Of a DNA stretch of 64,000 nucleotides, positions 1 through 8,746 are shown in pieces (position 1 is the stretch's first letter; each line of letters starts with the position of its first letter). The position numbers and the translations under genes are program-made. A model generated the notes under the pieces. The model was given only the letters and a program-made list of their open reading frames with translations. It searched no databases and was not told the origin of the DNA. Source of the stretch: Herbaspirillum rhizosphaerae (GTDB lineage Bacteria; Pseudomonadota; Gammaproteobacteria; Burkholderiales; Burkholderiaceae_D); assembly GCF_001189965.1 (NCBI RefSeq), contig NZ_LFLU01000001.1, positions 124,001 to 188,000 of the forward strand, written 5' to 3'.

Positions 1-584
1 CCGCGATAGACGTAACCCTTCTCCAGAATCGTGCCGAGTGCGCGCAGCTCGTCGGCTTCGTTGGAGAAGTTCATGGTCTTGTATGGGTTGTCCCATTCGC
101 CCAGCACGCCCAGGCGGATGAAATCCTTCTTCTGCAGCTCGATCTGTTCGTTGGCGTAAGCGCGCGCCTTGGCTTGCACTTCGGCCACCGGCAGGTTCTT
201 GCCGTATTTCTTTTCGATCTGGATCTCGATCGGCATGCCGTGGCAATCCCAGCCCGGCACATATTGCGCGTCGAAGCCGGCCATGTTGCGGGCCTTGACG
301 ATCATGTCCTTCAGGATCTTGTTGACGGCGTGGCCCAGGTGGATCTCGCCGTTGGCATACGGCGGACCGTCATGCAGGATGAATTTCGGGCGGCCGGCCG
401 AGGCCTGGCGGATGCGTTGATACAGTTTCTTGCTCTGCCATTCCTTGACCCATTGCGGTTCGCGCTTGGCGAGGTCGCCGCGCATCGGGAAAGCGGTCTC
501 GGTCATGTTGACCGGATACTTGCTGACCGGCTTGCCTTCAGGTTTGCCCGGCTTGTTTGGCTTGGAGGATTCGTTGTTCGACAT
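1..584 (-). CDS. ileS: Isoleucine--tRNA ligase, N-terminal part (cut by window edge)
   Basis: Charges tRNA-Ile with isoleucine in the cytoplasm (class I synthetase). The first 194 residues are visible. After a Lys/Pro-rich start they contain the region with [15 protein letters not shown] at residues 71-85, in which HLGH is the class I HIGH signature. The start ATG at 584-582 follows a ~105-base spacer after ribF, which is transcribed in the same direction. The ribF-ileS order is common in proteobacteria and is usually followed by lspA, which would lie beyond the edge. The rest of the gene (editing domain, KMSKS loop) is outside the window, so intactness cannot be judged. Confidence 0.97.
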   Translation of the reverse strand, partial: MSNNESSKPNKPGKPEGKPVSKYPVNMTETAFPMRGDLAKREPQWVKEWQSKKLYQRIRQASAGRPKFILHDGPPYANGEIHLGHAVNKILKDMIVKARNMAGFDAQYVPGWDCHGMPIEIQIEKKYGKNLPVAEVQAKARAYANEQIELQKKDFIRLGVLGEWDNPYKTMNFSNEADELRALGTILEKGYVYR

Positions 585-690
585 AAGTTGTTTTCGGTTA
601 AATTCTGGAAATCGGTGACGGCTGCTGCGCCGGTTGATACGGTAAGAAGCGTCGCCGCAAATCACTGCCGGCGAGCGGGGCGGGCCAGCG

Positions 691-1668
691 TCAAATTCGG
701 TCGGTGGCGGACACGGCGAAACTCGCCTGTTCCTTGAACCAGGCACGCGCCTGTTGCGCATCGCGCTCAATGGCTGCCGTCAATGTCGGCAGGTCGACGT
801 ATTTCTCTTCGTCGCGCAATTTCTTCAAGAATTCCACGCGCAGCAGCTTGCCGTAGCAATCGCCGCTGTAATCGAAGATATGCGTTTCCAGCAGCACGCG
901 GCCGCTGTCGTCAACGGTCGGGCGCACGCCCAGGCTGGCCACCGCCGGCAAGGGGCGGTCGCCCAGTCCGTGCACCTGCACGATAAAGATCCCCGACAGC
1001 GCCGGACGCTTGTGGCCCACACGCATGTTCAGCGTCGGAAAGCCGATGGTGCGGCCGAGCTTCTTGCCGTGCACCACGTGGCCGGAAATCGCATACGCAT
1101 GGCCCAGCAACTGGCGCGCATGCGGAAAATCCGCCTTCGCCAGCGCCGCGCGGATGGCCGACGACGAGATGCGCACGCCTTCGTTGTTCACGTTGGGCAT
1201 GGTGTGCACTTCGAAGCCATACTGCTTGCCGGCGTCGATCAGGGTCTGGATGTTGCCGGCGCGGCGCGAGCCGAAGCAAAAGTCTTCGCCCACCAGCAGC
1301 CAGCGCACGTGCAGGCCCTGGATCAGGATCTTTTCGATGAAATCTTGCGGCGACAGGGCGGCGAAGTTGGCGTTGAAGTGTTCGACGATCACGCGGTCGA
1401 CGCCGGCGTTGGACAGCGATTGCAGCTTGTCGCGCAGGTTGGCGATGCGTTGCGGGGCTTTTTCCGGGGCGCCGGCCAGTTGCGCGAAGAACTCGCGCGG
1501 ATGCGGTTCGAACGTCATCACGGCGGCATCCAGGTTCAGGCGGGTTGCAGCTTCGCGCACCTGCGCCAGCAGCGCCTGGTGGCCACGGTGCACGCCGTCG
1601 AAGTTGCCGATCGTCAGCGCGCAGGGCGCACGCGATTCAGCATTGGGAAGTCCGCGAAATACCTTCAT
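691..1668 (-). CDS. ribF: Bifunctional riboflavin kinase / FAD synthetase
   Basis: Phosphorylates riboflavin to FMN and adenylylates FMN to FAD. The product is 325 aa, normal for the family. The nucleotidyl-transfer domain at the N-terminus has [10 protein letters not shown] at residues 21-30 and the ISSS stretch at 167-170. The flavokinase domain begins at [14 protein letters not shown] (201-214). It is the first gene of a unit reading into ileS. A perfect TATAAT -10 hexamer lies about 40 bases upstream of the ATG on the minus strand. No truncation or frameshift is seen. Confidence 0.97.
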   Translation of the reverse strand: MKVFRGLPNAESRAPCALTIGNFDGVHRGHQALLAQVREAATRLNLDAAVMTFEPHPREFFAQLAGAPEKAPQRIANLRDKLQSLSNAGVDRVIVEHFNANFAALSPQDFIEKILIQGLHVRWLLVGEDFCFGSRRAGNIQTLIDAGKQYGFEVHTMPNVNNEGVRISSSAIRAALAKADFPHARQLLGHAYAISGHVVHGKKLGRTIGFPTLNMRVGHKRPALSGIFIVQVHGLGDRPLPAVASLGVRPTVDDSGRVLLETHIFDYSGDCYGKLLRVEFLKKLRDEEKYVDLPTLTAAIERDAQQARAWFKEQASFAVSATDRI

Positions 1669-1706
1669 GGAAGAGGTTAAAAGTGATGCCGTTGCAAAAG
1701 CCTTCC

Positions 1707-1712
1707 ATTATA
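1707..1712 (-). promoter_or_regulatory. Likely -10 hexamer of the ribF promoter
   Basis: Reads TATAAT on the minus strand, 38 bases upstream of the ribF start. I see no convincing -35 hexamer at the usual 16-18 base distance, so the assignment rests on the perfect -10 and its position. Confidence 0.45.
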
Positions 1713-1954
1713 AATGTTTTCGGAGGCTTACCCCTGATTTGGCGGCGAAACGGCGGGAAACAAGCGATGGCGATGCCTGTTCCGGGGCTGGACAGCGGCT
1801 ATCGAGGCCGGTTTTCACCATCGGGTTGTCATATTGAAATTATTTCAATATGGAAATGTTGTCCGGCATTAATGCCGTCTTCCGCATCTCTGGGCATAAT
1901 GTCGGCATCAGGCAGACGTCTGCCGCCATCCATCACGACACCAGGGAAACAGCC

Positions 1955-2410
1955 ATGCAGATAGAAGTGGACGACCTTTCGCGCCCCGCCATCCACGCCT
2001 TGCTCGAAGAACACCTGCGCAACATGCGCGAGATTTCTCCTCCCGAAAGCGTGCACGCGCTCGATCTCGACAAGCTGCGCAGTCCGGACATCACGTTCTG
2101 GACGATTTGGGAGGATGCGCAACTGATCGGTTGCGGCGCGCTCAAGGAGCTTGATCGCTTGCACGGCGAAATCAAATCCATGCGCACGCCTGAGGCGCTG
2201 CGTCGCAAAGGCGCGGGCCGGGCGATGCTGGCGCATATTCTCGGGCAGGCCAGGGCGCGCGGCTATGAACGTCTCAGCCTGGAGACCGGATCGTTCGATG
2301 CCTTCAAACCGGCCCGGCAATTGTATGAGAGTGTGGGCTTCGTCTACTGTGGTCCGTTCGGGACTTACGGTGAAGATCCGAACAGCATGTTCATGACCCT
2401 GCGTCTCTGA
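1955..2410 (+). CDS. GNAT family N-acetyltransferase
   Basis: A 151-residue acetyl-CoA-dependent acetyltransferase of the GNAT fold. The acetyl-CoA pyrophosphate-binding loop RRKGAGRA is at residues 83-90, and the C-terminal part has the typical ARQLYESVGFVYCGPFG stretch (120-136). It resembles small YsnE/PhnO-like acetyltransferases, but the substrate cannot be read from sequence. I chose the ATG at 1955 because a purine-rich stretch (GGGAAA) precedes it and the family core begins there; the frame is open further upstream without homology. It converges on the GntR gene with only ~23 bases between stops. Confidence 0.85.
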   Translation: MQIEVDDLSRPAIHALLEEHLRNMREISPPESVHALDLDKLRSPDITFWTIWEDAQLIGCGALKELDRLHGEIKSMRTPEALRRKGAGRAMLAHILGQARARGYERLSLETGSFDAFKPARQLYESVGFVYCGPFGTYGEDPNSMFMTLRL

Positions 2411-2433
2411 GCCTCTCGCAGGGGACGCAGTAA

Positions 2434-3126
2434 CTACGTTTGCGTCTGTACTTGCTCCTGGCGCGCTTCGGCCAGCATCCAGATGGTGATCTTGCGCACT
2501 TCCAGTTTGCTCTGCGTGATATGGGCGCGCAGCAGGATCTGCGCTTCGGTGGCCTTGCGTTTGGCGATCAGCTTGAGGATCTTGCCGTGTTCTTCGTAAG
2601 TCGCCAGCACGCGGTTCTTCTTCAGGAAGTCGAGCCGGCGCACGATGCGGATCTTTTCGGTCACTTCGGTATGGATGCGCGTCATCTCTTCGTTGCCGGC
2701 GGCGGCCACCAGGTTGGTGTGAAAGCTCTCGTCCAGTTCCGCCACCTTGACGGCTTCGCTTTCGCGTTCTTCTTCCGGCACCAGCCAGACCGAATTCAAC
2801 GCCAGCAGACCCGGGGAGGGATCGGGGTTCTGGCAGAGGCGTTCCAGCGCCGCCATTTCCAGCACGATGCGCAGGTCGTAGAGATTGTCTAGACGGTCGA
2901 AATCGATCGGCCGCACCTTCCAGCCGCGGCGGAAACCGACATCCAGATAGCCTTCGCGCTGCATCCGGAACAGGGCGTCGCGCAACGGCGTGCGCGAGAC
3001 GCCGTAGGAAAGCGCCATCTCGGTTTCCGTGAAGTTGTCGCCCGGCAGCAGGCGGAAATTGAAGATGTCTTCCTTGAGCCGGTTGTAAACCTGTTCAGCA
3101 AGCGGATTTGCAGCAGTTACGGTCAT
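2434..3126 (-). CDS. GntR/FadR-type transcriptional regulator
   Basis: A 230-aa DNA-binding regulator. The N-terminal winged helix (about residues 8-75) contains the GntR signature region with GVSRTPLRDALFRMQREGYL, and the C-terminal part is an all-helical FCD ligand-binding domain. It is the last gene of the minus-strand nitrogen locus, 60 bases after the AtzH-like gene, so it is probably the local regulator of uptake and hydrolysis of the substrate. The effector is unknown; triuret, biuret or allophanate are guesses from context only. It could alternatively regulate an unlinked target. Confidence 0.9.
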   Translation of the reverse strand: MTVTAANPLAEQVYNRLKEDIFNFRLLPGDNFTETEMALSYGVSRTPLRDALFRMQREGYLDVGFRRGWKVRPIDFDRLDNLYDLRIVLEMAALERLCQNPDPSPGLLALNSVWLVPEEERESEAVKVAELDESFHTNLVAAAGNEEMTRIHTEVTEKIRIVRRLDFLKKNRVLATYEEHGKILKLIAKRKATEAQILLRAHITQSKLEVRKITIWMLAEARQEQVQTQT

Positions 3127-3186
3127 GGCGGAACGTCATCAATACAAAAGGAAAATCGGATTTATCGGCGTCAGGTCGGTACAGCG

Positions 3187-3567
3187 TCATTGCATCAGGC
3201 TGACATGTGCGGCGACGATACGCCAGCCGGCTTCCATGCGCACCCAGGTTTGCATCTGGCGGCCGATTTTATCCGAGTCGTCGGCAGTAAACTCTGTACT
3301 GACAGTAGCATAGTCGCTGCCGAAGGTCGTGACTACCGTGCGATGCAGCGTGCGCGAGGGATGCACCGGCGCGCAGGTCTGGCGGTACTGGCGGATAGCC
3401 TCGCCGCCCAGCAGGATCTCGGCCACGCCATAGCGTACCGTCTGCGGGTCGTACCAGAACCAGCGGTCCAGCGCGGGCACGTCGTGGATCAGCAGGGCGT
3501 GTTCGTAATCGGCAAAGGCTTGTGCGACTTCTTCTACGATGTGCGGCAGATTGACTTGCGGACTCAT
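3187..3567 (-). CDS. AtzH-like small NTF2-fold protein (DUF3225 type)
   Basis: A 126-aa protein of the AtzH/HpxZ-like family, with the recognisable core [17 protein letters not shown] and a C-terminal [16 protein letters not shown] strand pair. Family knowledge: AtzH of the cyanuric acid pathway is reported to be a decarboxylating amidohydrolase acting on 1,3-dicarboxyurea to give allophanate, and relatives accompany ureide and amide catabolic genes. The start codon overlaps the stop of the preceding hydrolase gene (ATGA-type overlap at 3564-3567), implying translational coupling. I infer a side-product clearing role in the triuret/biuret pathway; catalytic activity here is not shown. Confidence 0.8.
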   Translation of the reverse strand: MSPQVNLPHIVEEVAQAFADYEHALLIHDVPALDRWFWYDPQTVRYGVAEILLGGEAIRQYRQTCAPVHPSRTLHRTVVTTFGSDYATVSTEFTADDSDKIGRQMQTWVRMEAGWRIVAAHVSLMQ

Positions 3568-4250
3568 GATACGGATTCTCCGGCGGTGACTTTGAATGAA
3601 GCTTGCAGCGTGGCCAGGGGCGCTCTCCAGCCGACGATGCCGCCCTGGGCGGTCAGCATGGCCAGCGTGGCCTGATGGAACACGGGAAAGTAGCTGGCGC
3701 AGGCGTCTTCCACGATCAGGCATTCGTAGCCGCGGTCGTTGGCTTCGCGCATCGAGGTCTGGACGCAGACTTCGGTCGTGACGCCGGCAAACAGCAGGTG
3801 CGTGATGTCGCGCGCCTGCAATTGCGCGTGCAGGTCGGTGGCGTAGAACGCGCCCTTGCCGGGTTTGTCGATGACCAGCTCGCCGTCTTGCGGCGCCAGC
3901 AGCGGCAGGATCTGGTTGCCCGGTTCGCCGCGCACCAGGATGCGTCCCATCGGCCCTTCGTCGCCGATGCCCAGCGCGGGATTGCCGCGCTTGCGTTTGG
4001 CCGGCGGACAATCCGACAGATCGGGCAGATGCGATTCGCGCGTGTGGACAATGAACATGTTGTGTTGACGCGCCAGCGCCAGCAGTTTCGCCACCGTCGG
4101 CACGATGGTCGTCAGCGGCCGCACGTCGTTGCCGAGCACGCTGCCGAAGCCGCCTTCCTCGACGAAATCGCGCTGCATGTCGATCACCACCAGCGCCGTG
4201 TGGCGGCGGTCGAATTGATAGGGATAGGGAATGGCGTCGACGGTAATCAT
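3564..4250 (-). CDS. Isochorismatase-like cysteine hydrolase, candidate triuret hydrolase
   Basis: A 228-aa cysteine hydrolase with the family triad visible as D24 (in VVIDMQRDF), K129 (in [10 protein letters not shown]) and C162 (in VTTEVCVQ), plus a Gln before Gly-Gly at 202. It is a diverged paralogue of the biuret-hydrolase-like protein encoded 1.6 kb upstream. The shared scaffold includes the RPDLSD-like region (here LPDLSDCP) and the GMREANDRG-type segment. Family knowledge: TrtA, the triuret hydrolase described from Herbaspirillum, belongs to this superfamily and works together with BiuH. Position beside BiuH, AtzF and AtzH homologues makes triuret the best guess; another ureide amide is the alternative. 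Its ATG overlaps the stop of the ABC ATPase gene. Confidence 0.8.
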   Translation of the reverse strand: MITVDAIPYPYQFDRRHTALVVIDMQRDFVEEGGFGSVLGNDVRPLTTIVPTVAKLLALARQHNMFIVHTRESHLPDLSDCPPAKRKRGNPALGIGDEGPMGRILVRGEPGNQILPLLAPQDGELVIDKPGKGAFYATDLHAQLQARDITHLLFAGVTTEVCVQTSMREANDRGYECLIVEDACASYFPVFHQATLAMLTAQGGIVGWRAPLATLQASFKVTAGESVS

Positions 4251-5839
4251 GCAGTCTCCGGTTGCGTCTCAGGCGTTATCGATGGATGTTCGTGTTGGCC
4301 GTGTCCGGCCATCCAGCGTCCCAGTTCGGCGCGGTCGGCGCCGGCGGCATCGGTCGCGTGCACGATGGCGCCGTCGGTCATCACCAGGATGCGATCCGAC
4401 AGCTCCAGCAATTCGTCAAGGTCTTCGCTGACCAGCAGGATTGCCGTACCCAAGGCGCGCGCTTGCAACAGGCGCGCATGGATGTCGGCCACCGAAGCGA
4501 AGTCCAGGCCGAACACCGGATTGGCGACGATCAGCACGTTCACCGCATCTTCCTGCCGTGTCGAGTCGCCCAGCTCGCGCGCCAGCACGGCGCGTTGCAC
4601 GTTGCCGCCCGAGAGCGTGCCGATGGCGCGTTCCGGCAGCGGCGGCTTGACGTTGAAGGCGGCGATCAATGCCTGCGCTTGCTTGCGCATGGCGGCGCGA
4701 TTGACGCTCCAGCGCAGCCAGCCGCTGCGGCGGAATGGCGCCACGTCGAAATTGCGCAATGCCATATTCTCGGCGACGTTCATGCCGGCGATGCAGGCGT
4801 TGCGCAGCGGTTCTTCCGGCAGCGCAAAGACTTTGCGTTCGCGCATTTCGGTGCGGCTGGCCTGATAGTCGGCGCCGTTGATCTGCACTTCGCCGGACAG
4901 GCGGCGACGCTGGCCGAGCAGAGCTTCCACCAGTTCTTTCTGGCCGTTGCCGGAGATGCCGGCCAGGCCGACTATCTCGCCGCGCTTCACTTGCAGCGAC
5001 AGCGTATTGACGGCGGTGACGCCGCGATCATTGAGCACCAGCAGGGAATCCACCTTCAGCCCGACCGGCGCGTCTGCCGGAACGGGAGGGCGCGCGACGG
5101 TTTCTTTTTCGACCCGCGCCTGTCCCATCATCCAGTGGGCCAGTTCGGCGGGGCTGGTGTCGGCCACTGCCGCGCTGCCGACCAGGCGTCCCTTGCGCAG
5201 CACCGTGACGTCGTCGGCGTAGGCGGTGACTTCGTGGAACTTGTGCGTGATCATCAGCACCGTCAGTTCTTCGCGGCGCGTCAGGTCGCGCATCAGGCCG
5301 AGCACTTCGTCGGCTTCCTGCGGCGTCAGCACCGAGGTCGGTTCGTCGAGGATCAGCAGGCGGCGGCGCAGGTAGAGTTGCTTGAGAATTTCGAGTTTCT
5401 GTTTTTCGCCGGCGGACAGGCTGCTGATGAGACGGTCGAGATCGAGCCGGAACGGCATCGCCGCCATGAATTCTTCCAGCGCCTGGCGTTCCAGATTCCA
5501 GTGGATACGCCAGCGCACGAGGCCGCGCGCCAGCAGCAGGTTCTCCGCCACGGAAAGGCTGGGCGCCAGCGTGAAGTGCTGATACACCATGCCGATGCCC
5601 AGCGTATTGGGCACGCGCGGGCCGCGGATTTCCACCTCGCGGCGGTCGGCCTGGATGATGCCCTGGTCGAGCGGGCTGTAGCCGACCAAGCCTTTCACCA
5701 AAGTACTTTTTCCTGCGCCGTTTTCGCCCAGCAGCGCATGGATGGTACCGGCCTTGATCTTGATCGAGACCTCGTCCAGCGCGCGGAACTCGCCGAAGGA
5801 TTTGCCGGCGCCGATGACTTCCAGCTCGAGCGCATGCAT
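4247..5839 (-). CDS. ABC importer ATPase with two nucleotide-binding domains (BMP/nucleoside type)
   Basis: A 530-aa cytoplasmic energiser of a BMP-family importer (relatives: NupO, YufO, RbsA-like double ATPases). Domain 1 has Walker [10 protein letters not shown] at residues 38-46, a signature LSAGEKQ and Walker [10 protein letters not shown]. Domain 2 has a degenerate Walker A (GISGNGQKE) and a proper signature LSGGNVQRA, the usual asymmetry of this subfamily. I chose the ATG at 5839, two bases after the stop of the biuret-hydrolase-like gene; upstream in-frame codons lie inside that gene. The gene sits between the two hydrolase genes, tying the transporter to their substrates. Confidence 0.92.
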   Translation of the reverse strand: MHALELEVIGAGKSFGEFRALDEVSIKIKAGTIHALLGENGAGKSTLVKGLVGYSPLDQGIIQADRREVEIRGPRVPNTLGIGMVYQHFTLAPSLSVAENLLLARGLVRWRIHWNLERQALEEFMAAMPFRLDLDRLISSLSAGEKQKLEILKQLYLRRRLLILDEPTSVLTPQEADEVLGLMRDLTRREELTVLMITHKFHEVTAYADDVTVLRKGRLVGSAAVADTSPAELAHWMMGQARVEKETVARPPVPADAPVGLKVDSLLVLNDRGVTAVNTLSLQVKRGEIVGLAGISGNGQKELVEALLGQRRRLSGEVQINGADYQASRTEMRERKVFALPEEPLRNACIAGMNVAENMALRNFDVAPFRRSGWLRWSVNRAAMRKQAQALIAAFNVKPPLPERAIGTLSGGNVQRAVLARELGDSTRQEDAVNVLIVANPVFGLDFASVADIHARLLQARALGTAILLVSEDLDELLELSDRILVMTDGAIVHATDAAGADRAELGRWMAGHGQHEHPSITPETQPETA

Positions 5840-5841
5840 GC

Positions 5842-6537
5842 TTATTTTCCTATCGCTTGCAGCAGTGAAGACGAATCCGACACCGCGCCGAACACGCCGC
5901 CCTGCATCTTGATCATCGACAGCGCCGCCAAGTGGTTGTTGTGATCGGTGGCGCCGCAGCAGTCGGCCAGCATCACGCATTCGAAACCGCGGTCGTTGGC
6001 TTCGCGCATGGTGGTGTGGACGCAGACGTCGGTAGTGATGCCGGTCAGGATCAGGTTGCGGATGCCGCGCGTGTGCAGCACCAGTTCCAGATCGGTGGCG
6101 CAGAACGAGCCCTTGCCGGGTTTGTCGATGATGATTTCGCCGGGCAGCGGTGCCAGTTCAGGAATGATTTCCCAGCCAGCTTCGCCGCGCACCAGGATCT
6201 TGCCGCACGGACCATCGTCGCCGATGCCGACGCCGTTGGTGCCGATCTGGCGCGAACGCCAGCGCTTGTTGGCGGGCAGATCGGACAAGTCGGGACGATG
6301 GCCTTCGCGGGTGTGGATGATGGTGTAGCCGCCGGCGCGCATGGCGCTCAGTACGCTTTTGATCGGCGCGATCGGCGCGCGCGTGAGCGAGAGGTCGTAG
6401 CCCATCTTGTCGACGTAGCCGCCGATGCCGCAGAAGTCGGTCTGCATGTCGATGATGACCAGCGCGGTATTGCCCGGCGTCAGCGCGCCGTCGTAGGGCC
6501 ACATATAGGGTTCGGCCTGGATGAACAATTCGGACAT
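5842..6537 (-). CDS. biuH: Biuret hydrolase-like cysteine hydrolase
   Basis: Hydrolyses biuret to allophanate and ammonia, by strong resemblance to the characterised Rhizobium enzyme as I remember it. The N-terminal WPYDGALTPGNTALVIIDMQ, the block DKMGYDLSL, the block HRPDLSDLPANKRWRS and the end KMQGGVFG all look shared. The triad is D30, K139 and C172 and the substrate-region Gln is Q212, which fits the reported triad order with a small N-terminal offset. Length 231 aa is normal. It lies between a permease gene (16 bases) and the ATPase gene (2 bases), so it is embedded in the importer operon. Product allophanate would go to the AtzF-type enzyme. Confidence 0.9.
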   Translation of the reverse strand: MSELFIQAEPYMWPYDGALTPGNTALVIIDMQTDFCGIGGYVDKMGYDLSLTRAPIAPIKSVLSAMRAGGYTIIHTREGHRPDLSDLPANKRWRSRQIGTNGVGIGDDGPCGKILVRGEAGWEIIPELAPLPGEIIIDKPGKGSFCATDLELVLHTRGIRNLILTGITTDVCVHTTMREANDRGFECVMLADCCGATDHNNHLAALSMIKMQGGVFGAVSDSSSLLQAIGK

Positions 6538-6553
6538 GTCGGTTTCTCCTGAT

Positions 6554-7474
6554 TTATCTGGTAAGACTGAGTTCGCCCGGCGCGCTGGACAGCGTGCGGT
6601 CGGGACGGCAGGTAAGGATCATGATCAGCAAGGTCAGCGCATACGGCGCGGCGTTGAACAGGTAGTAGCCGGAAGTCACGCCCACCGCTTGCAAGGCTGG
6701 GCCGAGTGCGCCGGCCGCACCGAACAGCAGCGCGGCCAACAGGCAGCGCAGCGGCTGCCAGCGCGCAAAAATCACCAGCGCCACCGCCATCAGGCCTTGT
6801 CCGCTGGACAGGCCTTCGTTCCAGCTGCCGGGGTAATACAGCGAAAGATAAGCGCCGCCCACCGCCGCCAGAAAACCGCCGCAGGCTGTTGCGATGATGC
6901 GCGTCAGATTGATGCGATAGCCGAGGGCGCGCGCGGTTTCGGCATGGTCGCCGACCAGGCGCAGCGCCAGCCCCCAGCTGGTGCTCGACAGGCCCCATTG
7001 CAGCGCCGCCGCCAGCAGCACGCCGATCAGGAACAGCGCATTGATCTCCAGCGCGTGATGCAGATGCGGATTGCTGCTCCAGCTGCCGAGATCGATCGAT
7101 GGCAGCATCGTCGCCTGCGGCTGGATGAAGGGTTTGCCGAGGAAGAAGGCGAGGCCGGTGCCGAGCAGCATCAGCGCGATGCCGAAGGCGATGTCGTTGA
7201 CGCGCGGCAGCGAGCACACCAGCCCGTGCAAGGCGCCGAGCAGCATGCCGGACGCGCCCGCTGCCAGCACGCCCAGCCAAGCCGAACCGGTGAAGAACGA
7301 CACCGCGTAGCCGGTCATCGCGCCGCACACGAGGATGCCTTCCAGGCCGAGATTCACGCGGCCGCCTTTTTCGGTCAGGCATTCGCCCAGACTGACAAAG
7401 AGGAAGGGCGTGCCGACCCGGATCGCGCCGGCAAACAGGGCCAGCAGCAGCGTGGTGAAATCGAAATCAGACAT
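6554..7474 (-). CDS. ABC importer permease, BMP/nucleoside type (second permease)
   Basis: A 306-aa inner-membrane permease with about eight to nine hydrophobic segments and the family hallmark EKGGRVNLGLEGILVCGAMTG near residues 35-55 (NLGLEG motif of YufQ/NupQ-like permeases). It overlaps the preceding permease gene by 8 bases. With that permease, the double ATPase and the BMP-type binding protein it makes a complete importer. The nominal family transports nucleosides or small heterocycles; here the embedded hydrolase gene suggests biuret, triuret or a related ureide. Confidence 0.9.
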   Translation of the reverse strand: MSDFDFTTLLLALFAGAIRVGTPFLFVSLGECLTEKGGRVNLGLEGILVCGAMTGYAVSFFTGSAWLGVLAAGASGMLLGALHGLVCSLPRVNDIAFGIALMLLGTGLAFFLGKPFIQPQATMLPSIDLGSWSSNPHLHHALEINALFLIGVLLAAALQWGLSSTSWGLALRLVGDHAETARALGYRINLTRIIATACGGFLAAVGGAYLSLYYPGSWNEGLSSGQGLMAVALVIFARWQPLRCLLAALLFGAAGALGPALQAVGVTSGYYLFNAAPYALTLLIMILTCRPDRTLSSAPGELSLTR

Positions 7475-8609
7475 GGCTGGTCTCCGCGACGGTGGCCGGC
7501 AAGGGTTGTGCCTGTTGCTGCCAGCGCGTCTTCAGTGCGCCGAGACGGCCGGTGATGGCTTCCCACGCCAGCAGGTTGCAGAACAGCAGTCCCTGCAACA
7601 CCAGCGTGGTGGCGTCAGGCAGGTCGAGCCGGCGTTGCAGCAGGCTGCCGCTGGCTTCGACGCCGCCGATGACGACCGCGCAGACGATGATGGCAAGCGG
7701 ATTCTGGCGCGCCGCAAAGGCCACCAGAATGCCGCTGAATCCGTAGCCGGCCAGCAGCGCGCTGTTGGCGCTGCCATGCACGGCGGTGACTTCAAACATG
7801 CCGGCCAGGCCCGCCGCCGCGCCGCCCATTGCGCAGGCGATGACGACCAGTCGATTGACCGGCAGGCCGACCAGGCGTGCGGTACGGCCGTTGCCGCCGG
7901 CAATCGCCATGGCAAAACCGGTCACGCTATGGCGCAGGAATATCCATGCCGTCACACAAGCCAGCGCACCCCACACCAATCCCCAATGTACGTCGAGTCC
8001 TGGCAAAGGATTGATCAGATAGGCGTCCGGCAGTGGCACTGTGGAAGGTTTGTTGAGGCTGGCCGGATCGCGCAGCGGACCTTCCACCAGATGTTTGAAT
8101 AATGCGACTGCAATGTAGGAAAGCAGCAGGCTGGAAATCGTTTCGTTGACGCCGCGCCATTGACGCAAGGCGCCGCACAGCGCGATCCAGAGTCCGCCGG
8201 CGATCATCGCGACGACAGCCATGGCCGGCAGCATGATCCACGGCGACAGCGCCGGCAGGAAAGAAGGGAGTATGGCGGCAAATAAACCACCCATGGCCAG
8301 CGCGCCTTCGCCGCCGATGACGATCAGGCCGACGCGCGCCGGCAACGCCACGCACAGTGCGGTCAACAGCAAAGGGGCGGCGCGTTGCAGGGTGTTTTGC
8401 CAGGCGAACATCGAGCCGAATGCGCCCTGAAAAATCAACTGGCAAGCCTCAAGGGCGGGCTTGCCTTGCACCAGAAGAAACAACACGAACAGCAACAGTG
8501 CGCCGGCCAGCGCGCACAGCGTCGGCAAGACCGGCGCCAGCACGACGGCGACACGGGCCTTGAGCCTTAAGAGGGATGCACTGTTTTCCGCGCGGTCGTG
8601 TGTGGTCAT
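7467..8609 (-). CDS. ABC importer permease, BMP/nucleoside type (first permease)
   Basis: A 380-aa inner-membrane permease. A short cytoplasmic N-terminus is followed by a long hydrophobic segment (VLPTLCALAGALLLFVLFLL), then the family region GLIVIGGEGALAMGGLF and further transmembrane segments. It is the YufP/NupP-like partner of the permease that follows with an 8-base overlap. It is separated from the binding-protein gene by 137 bases containing a strong stem-loop. Confidence 0.9.
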   Translation of the reverse strand: MTTHDRAENSASLLRLKARVAVVLAPVLPTLCALAGALLLFVLFLLVQGKPALEACQLIFQGAFGSMFAWQNTLQRAAPLLLTALCVALPARVGLIVIGGEGALAMGGLFAAILPSFLPALSPWIMLPAMAVVAMIAGGLWIALCGALRQWRGVNETISSLLLSYIAVALFKHLVEGPLRDPASLNKPSTVPLPDAYLINPLPGLDVHWGLVWGALACVTAWIFLRHSVTGFAMAIAGGNGRTARLVGLPVNRLVVIACAMGGAAAGLAGMFEVTAVHGSANSALLAGYGFSGILVAFAARQNPLAIIVCAVVIGGVEASGSLLQRRLDLPDATTLVLQGLLFCNLLAWEAITGRLGALKTRWQQQAQPLPATVAETSHV

Positions 8610-8678
8610 GATCGATGAACAATGAGTGGCGAGAAAATCGGCGGTGGACAGGGCGCGTGTAGTTTGTGTCTTGCGTAC

Positions 8679-8708
8679 GTTGGAGCGGCGTGTCCCCGTC
8701 GCTCCAAC
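8679..8708. repeat. 9-bp perfect inverted repeat between binding-protein and permease genes
   Basis: GTTGGAGCG at 8679-8687 pairs with CGCTCCAAC at 8700-8708 across a 12-base loop. It lies downstream of the binding-protein gene and upstream of the first permease gene. No T-tract follows on the minus strand, so it is not a simple terminator; a processing or mRNA-stability hairpin that gives more binding protein than permease is a reasonable reading. Confidence 0.6.
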
Positions 8709-8746
8709 CTCCCTGCGCCCCGGCCTTACATAGCACTAAGCAGTTT

